Position numbers and translations under genes: made by a program
The notes under the pieces: model-generated
What the model was told of the DNA's origin: nothing
The model's input: only the letters and a program-made list of their open reading frames with translations
Database searches by the model: none
Shown here: one piece after another, positions 9,263 to 15,339 of the stretch
Layout: every line of letters starts with the position of its first letter
Position numbering within the stretch: position 1 is the stretch's first letter
Source of the DNA: Oehlia diaphana
Taxonomy: Eukaryota > Glomeromycota > Glomeromycetes > Glomerales > Glomeraceae
Assembly: GCA_003833135.1 (NCBI GenBank)
Contig: QZLH01001745.1
Location: 8,771-24,109, forward strand
Direction: 5' to 3'
Length of the DNA: 15,339 nt

Positions 9263-11347
9263 TCCGCAACGTCAGATGTGATGTCATCGGTACGACGGTT
9301 AAATGTTTTAACGATCAGTAGTACAACATTTAGGTGGCTTAGCAATTCGAATCTTATAATAAAGTCACTGTCATATGTTGCATTACTCAACAACATTTGC
9401 CATAGAAATATTTAAAAGTGTAAAATTTTCTTTTGTTAACACTTAAACAGTATTTATTGAAAAATTTCACTATAGACGCCATTTTTTGTTTGTATTTCTG
9501 GTCACCATTAATAAGAATCTTAATGCATTGATATGAAGTAATTCTTGAAAGGGCAACGTAAAGTTGACCATGTGAAAAAACTGGTTGTGGTAGATAGAGA
9601 CCTACACGGTTTAATGTTTGGCCTTGTGACTTGTTGACTGTCATGGAAAATGCAACATGTATTGAAAACTGGCGACGTTTTAAAATAAAAGGTAAATTGG
9701 TGTCTGAAGGTGTTAATGATATTCGTGGTATGAAAACACGACTACCAATATGTGGACCTGTCATAATTTCTGCATCAATTACTTTGCTATAGAGACCACG
9801 ACAAATTAATCGAGTCCCATTGCAAAGTCCTTGAGAAGGGTTCAGATTTCGCAAGAGCATGATCGGAGCTCCCACTTTTAATTTTAATTCACCAGGCGGA
9901 AGGCCAGAAATTCTCAATGATCTTAAGAATTCTGGTGAGTATAATTGAGGCTGTTCCATGTTGTTATCATCTGTTAAATCCACAGAGTCTGCACTGGGAT
10001 ACACATGAAATTCACCTGGAAATTGGTTCATTATTAGGAAAGAAATATTTTCAACATCATCATTTTTTAGAGTCAAAATAGCTCTGCCAACCATATAGTT
10101 CACATTGCTAAAATTTTCGATTAAGTTTGGATAGATGAAATCAATAAGATCTGATAATTTCTCTTCAGGAATCACCATATCTGAAGGGAGGTCTATTACG
10201 TTTTCTGTATCTGGAATAACAGGATATTTGCCATTGCCAATTTCAAAAGAAATTTAGCAAAATTTCTTTGTCTTAGGTTTTCATGGATATCATCAGTTTG
10301 ACAAAGCCTCATATTAATTGACAATTTCATTACTTTCATGTATCTCCACAAATATGAGCGACTTAAGCTTGTAGAGATAACTTCAGCACGAGAGGCATAT
10401 GGTATAACTGGGAGTACTTGATGAAAATCACCTTCAAATACGAATACCTTACCACCAAATGGTTCGTCCACTTGAGTAACATCACAAAATGTTCGATCAA
10501 GTACCTTAATTGCAAATTTATGAATCATGAGGCCTCATCCCAAATAAAGAGCTTAGCTAGAATAATCAATCTGGCTACTTTGCTATTTCACGAAATACTA
10601 CACGTTGAAGATTCATTCAATTTAAGTAGAATCTTGAATCGGCTATGTGCAGTCCTACCACACATCATCAAAAGGGCAGTAATGCCAGATGATGCTACTG
10701 CTATAGCAATTTCACCAGATGATCTAACAGTTGCCAGTAAGGTGTTATATAAAAATGTCTTACCAGTACCGCCTGGACCATCTATAAAGAAGCATTCATT
10801 TTCATCTGCAATTACTTGCAGAACAGCATTATATATTGCGTGTTAATCATCATTCAAAAGAGGAATATTTAGATGGACTTCATCTTGAAGTTGTGGAATG
10901 TTGTATGATCTTTCTTTACGGATTAACTGATCTAAATCTTCACCATTATTATCAATATTTAAAGTTCTTGATGGAGGAATTGGCATGTCTGAAAAATCTC
11001 TTAGTGACTTTCCATTAAGTAAAAGGTAATATTCCAACTGATAAAGTGCTTCATGTTCAATATCATTAGTTATATCATCACTTTGGAGTTGTAATATGAC
11101 ACGATGTTGATAGCAAATATCTTCACATAAAGCTAATTTGTGTTTATTCCATAATATTTCAGGATTTACTGGCTGACAAAAAAGAAGGATAGATGTAAAG
11201 AGATGACACAATTGTCTTCCTGATTGTATGACACTTGCTTCAAGTAAGTATTCATCCCATTCATTATCATCTTGAAGAAGAGACAGGCAAATGCAAGCCT
11301 CTTTGAACATCTTACATGTATATCCATTAACAGTTTTCAAGCCATTT
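9226..11347 (-). mobile_element. 5'-truncated Helitron (3' half)
   Basis: The minus strand carries the helicase half of a Helitron and then, 158 bp after the helicase stop, an end that fits a Helitron 3' terminus: a perfect 6-bp stem-loop CGTTGCGGAGCAACG (9262-9248), 18 nt of spacer, and CTAG (9229-9226) followed by T, as expected for insertion between A and T. No Rep/HUH nuclease, 5' TC end or N-terminal helicase region is present; homology stops near 11345 where a fold-back element starts. The copy cannot be autonomous. The hairpin-to-end spacing is slightly longer than the usual 10-12 nt, so the exact terminus is less certain than the element class. Confidence 0.72.
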
Positions 11348-11349
11348 AC
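9387..11349 (-). pseudogene. Helitron Pif1-like helicase, broken
   Basis: The gene would encode the superfamily 1 helicase that unwinds DNA during rolling-circle transposition. Visible in order on the minus strand are the Helitron-specific segment before the helicase core (MFKEACICLSLLQDDNEWDE, about 11300-11240), Walker A GPGGTGKT (10779-10756), Walker B IWDEA (10546-10531), FEGDFHQVLPV, INMRL, a KVGAPIMLLRNLNP segment, TVNKSQGQTL and LYVALSR, ending in TAA at 9389-9387. Four lesions are visible: TAA at 10845-10843 replacing a codon in NDD-x-HAIYN; TGA at 10590-10588; a missing base at 10529-10530 just after Walker B; and a missing base near 10236-10240, after FAKFLL, beyond which the true frame reads GNGKYPVIPDTENVIDLP. 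The 5' end is lost at the fold-back element. Catalytic motifs are otherwise well kept, so inactivation looks fairly recent. Confidence 0.88.
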
Positions 11350-11624
11350 TGGTAAAAAAATGGTCTATCCTACACATATCCTACACATATCTTACACATA
11401 TCGGGTACTTAAAATGTAGAAAATCATACATAAATAATACACATATCATATATACATCAGGTACTTATATATATTGTATACCTATCAGGTACCTGATATA
11501 TGTATGATATATATATTAATACCCGATATGTGTATGATATGTGTATTATTTGTGTATGATTTTCTACATTTTGAGTACCCGATATGTGTAAGATATGTGT
11601 AGGATAAATCATTTTTTTACCAGT
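11348..11624. mobile_element. 277-bp fold-back (palindromic) element, MITE-like
   Basis: The left end ACTGGTAAAAAAATGG (from 11348) and the reverse complement of the right end (from 11624, ACTGGTAAAAAAATGA) match. Similarity continues inward through TACACATATC repeats, GGGTACT and AAATGTAGAAAATCATACA almost to the centre near 11485, so the whole element is one long imperfect palindrome with no coding content. Flanks are CCATTT on the left and GTTTACAG on the right; no clear target-site duplication is visible, and the exact ends may shift by a few bases. It sits where the Helitron helicase homology ends, so it either inserted there and was followed by loss of the other side, or marks a rearrangement. 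The superfamily is not recognised. Confidence 0.75.
11370..11402. repeat. Three tandem 11-bp units in the left arm
   Basis: CTACACATATC, CTACACATATC and TTACACATATC occupy 11370-11380, 11381-11391 and 11392-11402. The right arm has only two matching units, so the left arm carries one extra copy. Confidence 0.75.
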
Positions 11625-12092
11625 GTTTACAGTAATTTTATTTAATAAAATAAACATGTATAATATAATAATTTTATATTAAAAATGGTGCACTGAGTTT
11701 AATAAAAATTAATAAAAGATTCTATTGAAAGATAATTAATAAAACATTGAAAAAAAAACTGAAATTTCATCAAAAAAAAATTTTGTTTATGTATTTATAT
11801 AAAATTGTGAAATGTAATACTAAATTAACTGAAAGTAAAATTACCGTTAGTGAAAATAAAATATAAATTCAATATATAATATTTTAAAGAATTCTATAAA
11901 TATGAATAATAAGCAATTAAAAACTCTTAGTATTTTAAAATAATACCAAAAATATGCAATTTAATTATCTTACATAGAATAAAATTTTCTCAAAATTAAG
12001 TATTATAAAATTCTTACATCATAAAATTTTTTTATGTCGGCTAAGCACCTTGGTATCTTATATATATAAGTATTTTCTGAGATTCTATTATA
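11625..12092. other. AT-rich stretch between fold-back element and kinase remnant
   Basis: No coding continuation of the Helitron helicase is found on this side of the fold-back element, and no other gene is visible. The N-terminal lobe of the kinase that starts at 12093 is not recognisable here either. Confidence 0.5.
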
Positions 12093-12901
12093 GTTCTCCA
12101 ATATGCAAATAAAGGGAGGTAATTTTAATCATTAGATAAATAAAAATTATTATTAATAGTCTTAAAGAAATTCATCAAAAAAATTTAGTTCATAATGATT
12201 TTCATATAGGAAATATATTATCTTTAAATAAGATAAACAGTTTTGATAGATATGGGATTATGTAGAGAAATTGATATAAATAAAACTAAAATTTATAGAA
12301 TTATACCTTATGTAGCTTCTGAAGTATTAAAAGGAAAGCTTTAGCAGATATCTATAATTTTGATATGATATGTTATAGCAACTGAAAGGCAACCTTTTGC
12401 CAATCATGCTCATGATCTTAACTTGACATTAAATATTTGTAATGAAATTAAACCTGAAATAAATAAACCAGAAGCACTAAAATATTATATTAATTTAATG
12501 ATAAAGTATTGGGATTTAAATCCAAAAAATAGACCAAATATTTTCAAAATAAATGAGTTAATTAAATCATTTTATATATTATATAAAAAGGATTTTTTTA
12601 GAGTAAAAAATGAAATACAATTCAAAAAAATAAAAAAAATTGAAGAAATTGAAATGCAATTTAAGAAAGCAGAAGAAAATAAAGAAATTAAAATGCAATT
12701 TAAAAAAGTAGAAGAAATAATGAAATTGAAATGCAATTTAAAAAGTAAAAAAATATAGAAAAGTAAATCTTTTATTTATTAAAATCAAATAACTACTTAT
12801 TCAAAAGCTATTTACAAATCTCAATTACTTAATTCTTTTATAGAAAATCTTTCAAAATATGATAAATCTAATAATTCTTAATGTTTAGATCAACTAATTT
12901 A
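12093..12901 (+). pseudogene. TKL-like protein kinase C-lobe fragment, broken
   Basis: Kinase landmarks are spread over shifting frames. They are LQYANKG at 12096-12116; LKEIHQKNLVHNDFHIGNIL with the catalytic loop His-x-Asp..Asn (Asp at 12197-12199); DMGLCREID with the metal-binding Asp at 12249-12251; IPYVASEVL in place of an APE motif; ADIYNFDMICY (from 12344); then ATERQPFANHAHDLN through NPKNRPN with the conserved late Arg. At least three frame changes separate these blocks, the HRD Arg is Asn, and the N-lobe with the ATP-binding Lys is absent, so no active kinase can be made. The tail continues as a coiled-coil repeat and, after further stops, AIYKSQLLNSFIENLSKYD and CLDQLI before TAG near 12901. 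The TKL-like assignment comes from resemblance to the large kinase families of arbuscular mycorrhizal fungi and is from memory. Confidence 0.8.
12612..12750 (+). repeat. 39-bp coding repeat in the kinase tail
   Basis: Units at 12612-12650, 12651-12689 and 12690-12728 plus a partial fourth each encode 13 residues of the type E-I/M-Q-F-K-K-x-E-E-x-x-E-I. The charged heptad-like pattern suggests an expanding coiled coil. One extra base in the third unit (near 12718-12720) shifts the frame, which is why the fourth copy of MQFKK is read out of phase. Confidence 0.75.
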
Positions 12902-13372
12902 GTTTAAAAAAAATATAAAATTATTTATTTGATATATTTTTATTATTGTATATATTTGATAAAATAATTCTTTATATAAATTATAGATTATAACTAGTTT
13001 TAACCGGGGGTGATATAACTCAGGTGATATCACCTATTATTTTATTATAATTTAATAAATTTGATATGGGTGATTTAACCTAGGTGAAATCACCTATAAT
13101 TTTATTAATAATTTCGATACGAATAATACGAATAAATTTAATTCAGGCGATATCACCTGATTACATTAATTTTACACGATGATATAATTGTTTACATTTG
13201 ATCGTTCCCATTATTATTTATGAATGATGTAATCAAAGCCACCCGTTTTAAAAATTCTCACTCTTTCTGTTTTCGTTAAAAAAATTCGCTTGTTTCGCAT
13301 TTCTAAAAAATTGTTTGCAAGATAAAATTAATACCACTCGTTGCTTCCGGTATATTACTTACATAAACTTTA
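12902..13372. other. Intergenic stretch upstream of the transposase gene
   Basis: It contains three spaced palindromes (13022-13159) and then an AT-rich leader with a pyrimidine-rich segment (13245-13300) before the ATG at 13373. It may hold the promoter or the terminal sequence of the mobile element to the right; no TATA box is distinctive enough to name. Confidence 0.5.
13009..13160. repeat. Three GGTGATATCACC-type palindromes at about 60 bp
   Basis: AGGTGATATCACCT (13022-13035) is a perfect 14-bp palindrome. TAGGTGAAATCACCTA (13081-13096) and CAGGCGATATCACCTG (13144-13159) are the same site with one pair broken. Centres are 60 and 63 bp apart. The first two sit in longer 60-bp direct units beginning GGTGATATAAC and GGTGATTTAAC at 13009 and 13069. 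They lie 210-350 bp upstream of the transposase start, so they could be binding sites or part of a transposon end. Confidence 0.75.
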
Positions 13373-13570
13373 ATGCAAAACTTTACAATGGAAGATATTA
13401 CAACCTTTCCTTATGATTCTTTATATAATCATAATTATCATAATTCCGACTTGTTATTCAACGCTTACTATGATTCTTCATATAATGATTCTGACCAATC
13501 ATTCAACTCTTATCATAACTCTTTATACGATTCTTTTAATCCGATGCTTGATTTTTCTGACCTATTCCTT

Positions 13571-13980
13571 GAAAATCATGAAAAGGACAATAGAATCCAA
13601 ATAGAAAACGAATGTATGGTAAAAAATCATCAGAAAGAAAATAGTGAGTATTGTGATCAAATGAATCTAACCTTTTATTCAGATTATTCCTCTAATCTGA
13701 TAGTTAATTCTCACGCGTCCTTCCAATCTATTTCTTAAAAATCATAAATAGATAGCAACGTTCAAATAGAAGATAAAAGTATAGATATTGTAGATTATCA
13801 AAACGATCATCAGGAAGAAAATAGTAAGTAACTGAATATTATGATCATTTGATTCTAACCTGTTATTCGTCTCTATCTATTGTATAATTCTCCCGATCTG
13901 ATATGATTCTAACGTAACCTTTTTGATCTATTCTTTAAAAATCATAAACAGATAATGAAATTCAAATGGAAGTGGAAGAT
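13571..13980 (+). repeat. Degenerate tandem copies of the transposase N-terminal tail
   Basis: Three units are marked by AAAATCAT at 13572, 13738 and 13938, giving periods of 166 and 200 bp. Each begins with an NH..DN.(I/V)Q(I/M)E-type peptide; the first two continue with HQ(K/E)ENS and a Tyr/Ser-rich stretch. Compared with the first unit, the second and third each lack one base just after AATCAT, so only the first is in frame with the start and only the third, after its own lesion, leads into the zinc finger. Confidence 0.65.
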
Positions 13981-15060
13981 CATTCGGAAGATTATTGTGG
14001 CAGAGAATATGATGATGATAGCGAGTATGAAAAAGAAGAAGATGGATTATTAAAGTTAAATAAAGGAATGAAGTTTGAAACATGGGAACTTGCCGAATCA
14101 TACCTTGATGAATATGCGAAGCAAAATGGATTTTGCTTTCGTAAAATAAGACGTGTATTAGATCAAAATGATAATACAGTTGTTAGACGCAGAACATATG
14201 AATGTACACATGGCCAAACTCATGAAGCTCAAAAGGTTATTTTAGCAGAAAATAGAAGGGATAGAGACTCTGAAATGATTGGATGCCCTTGGCATATTAA
14301 TTTCGCATTTCCCAAATTTTCAAATGGAGTTCGGATTAATAGTATAATTGGTAAACATAACCATGAGATGAACCCCCATATTTCTGAAATAGCGCCAAGA
14401 TTTCGAAAGCTAACTGACAAAATGCTTGAAAAAGTAAAATTTTGGACAATTCAAGGAAAAATGGGCGTATCAACGCAATATAACCTTTTAGTAGCCTTGT
14501 TTCCAGATAAAGTAATTAATAAAAAAGACTTAAGTAATGCTATTCAACAATTTAAGAAACAAGTAAAACCTAGTAAAAATGATGCATGTCAAATGCTTAC
14601 CGAATTATATCTGAAAAAAGATGATGACCCAAGATGGATTATAAAACCACGTTTTGATGTTGGAGAAAGAAGATTAAATTCACTGTTTTGGATGTCTCCA
14701 GACCAGGTTAATGCTTACGGAAAATATCACGATATCGTAATTATTGATACAACATCAAGGACTAATCAATTTGATATGATATTGATGTTAGTTATAGTTG
14801 TTGACAATAATTTTAGAAATTTAATAGTAGCAGCAGCTATTTTGGAAGATGAAACAGAAGCAACATTTTCGTGGACTTTACAAGAATTAAAAAATTCCTG
14901 TGATGTTACACCAATTACCTTGTATTCTGATGCTGATCCGGCCTTGATATCAGCCGTGAAAAAGAATTATCCGGAAACACATCATTTTCTTTGTATTTTT
15001 CATATAGAACTGAATTTAAGAAAGAAACTGAAGGGAAAATTGCAAGACCAATTTGAACCT

Positions 15061-15061
15061 N
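15061..15061. other. Ambiguous base N at a frame break
   Basis: The single N separates FEP (ending 15060) from INEFPACE (starting 15062). Dropping the N restores the frame, but MULE-family proteins normally have a further stretch between the C-x-x-H helix and this point, so sequence appears to be missing. This looks like a closed or collapsed assembly gap rather than biology. Confidence 0.7.
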
Positions 15062-15339
15062 ATTAATGAATTTCCAGCTTGCGAACACTATCTCACTAGA
15101 GTTTTATACCCTTGTAAAAAAAGTTGGGCGAGTTTTGCTATTAACTGAAATTTTACTGCTGGAATTCAGAGTACACAACGCGTAGAAGTAACTAATAGAA
15201 TAATTAAAGAAAAATTAAATAGGTTTTCATGTTTAACTGATGTTGTTGGAGAAATTCAAAGAGTATTTGACCAACAATCAAAAAGAGCAATATTAAGTGA
15301 ATGTAAGAATGAAATTCCAACAAAAGGAATACCTTCTAT

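Larger units (their letters stand above)
13373..15339 (+). pseudogene. FAR1/MULE-type transposase gene, 3' end beyond window
   Basis: The first open segment (13373-13738) encodes an acidic Asn/Ser/Tyr-rich region with internal repeats of the YDSLYN-HNYHNSD type. The ATG at 13388, with A at -3 and G at +4, is a better start than 13373. The second segment (13966-15063, numbered here from 13966) holds a FAR1-type DNA-binding zinc finger (Cys80, Cys107, His131, His133) and the MULE DDE core: first Asp261 in IIDTTSRTNQF, second Asp322 or Asp324 in YSDADPA, and C343-x-x-H346. After the base N at 15061 the frame changes and continues from 15062 with INEFPACEHYL, CKKSWASFAIN, a TGA at 15146-15148, then NFTAGIQSTQRVE with the likely catalytic Glu at 15185-15187. 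Frame breaks between 13739 and 13965 lie in degenerate tandem copies of the N-terminal tail. The conserved core suggests a young copy; the N and adjacent loss may be an assembly artefact, so a working allele is not excluded. Confidence 0.85.

Noticed and set aside
10418..11018. Two plus-strand frames across the helicase
   Set aside because: They are antisense to clear Helitron helicase motifs on the minus strand.
11370..11402. Short regular repeats that might suggest a CRISPR array
   Set aside because: The units are 11 bp with no spacers, lie in a palindromic element, and the window is eukaryotic.
11457..11657. Minus-strand 66-aa frame rich in His, Ile and Tyr
   Set aside because: It is the translation of the right arm of the fold-back element, which is repeat DNA.
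13413..13604. Second plus-strand frame overlapping the transposase N-terminus
   Set aside because: Its peptide is low-complexity Ile/Thr produced by reading the repeats of the real frame out of phase.
14229..14420. Minus-strand frame inside the transposase
   Set aside because: Antisense to the well-supported zinc-finger region.

Overview
This is an AT-rich eukaryotic window with small introns (GT..AG, about 50-80 bp), long homopolymer and AT microsatellite tracts, and mostly decayed genes and transposons. Three things point to a glomeromycotan fungus of the Rhizophagus type: a FAR1/MULE-type transposase gene with an acidic, Asn/Ser/Tyr-rich N-terminus, a fragment of the expanded TKL-like kinase family, and a Helitron-type Pif1 helicase. 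The organism is inferred from gene content and composition only; no marker such as rRNA is present.

Layout. (1) 1-787: non-coding, with short repeats. (2) 788-1959, minus strand: a multi-exon gene of unrecognised family, broken by frame lesions and by two tandem duplications of 52 and 70 bp. (3) about 3150-4632, minus strand: a series of coding-like fragments of a second unrecognised, heavily decayed gene. (4) 5892-6273, minus strand: a small three-exon gene model of 79 codons with clean phase across both introns and an N-terminus resembling a mitochondrial presequence; this is the best candidate for an intact gene. (5) 6274-9225: AT-rich sequence with one weak Arg-rich 60-aa ORF. (6) 9226-11347, minus strand: the 3' half of a Helitron, with a terminal hairpin, a CTAG end and a Pif1-like helicase carrying two stops and two frameshifts. 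(7) 11348-11624: a nearly perfect fold-back (palindromic) element exactly where the helicase homology stops. (8) 12093-12901, plus strand: a TKL-like kinase pseudogene whose C-terminal tail holds a 39-bp coding repeat. (9) 13009-13160: three GGTGATATCACC-type palindromes about 60 bp apart. (10) 13373-15339, plus strand: a FAR1/MULE transposase gene running off the window, with N-terminal tandem duplications, an ambiguous base N where sequence seems to be missing, and one in-frame TGA.

The genes do not form a pathway. The right third is a stack of mobile and multigene-family debris; the left two thirds are gene remnants in AT-rich sequence. I found no convincing new defence or metabolic system. 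The items most worth a second look are the small three-exon gene, the fold-back element, the regularly spaced palindromes and the two unrecognised decayed genes.
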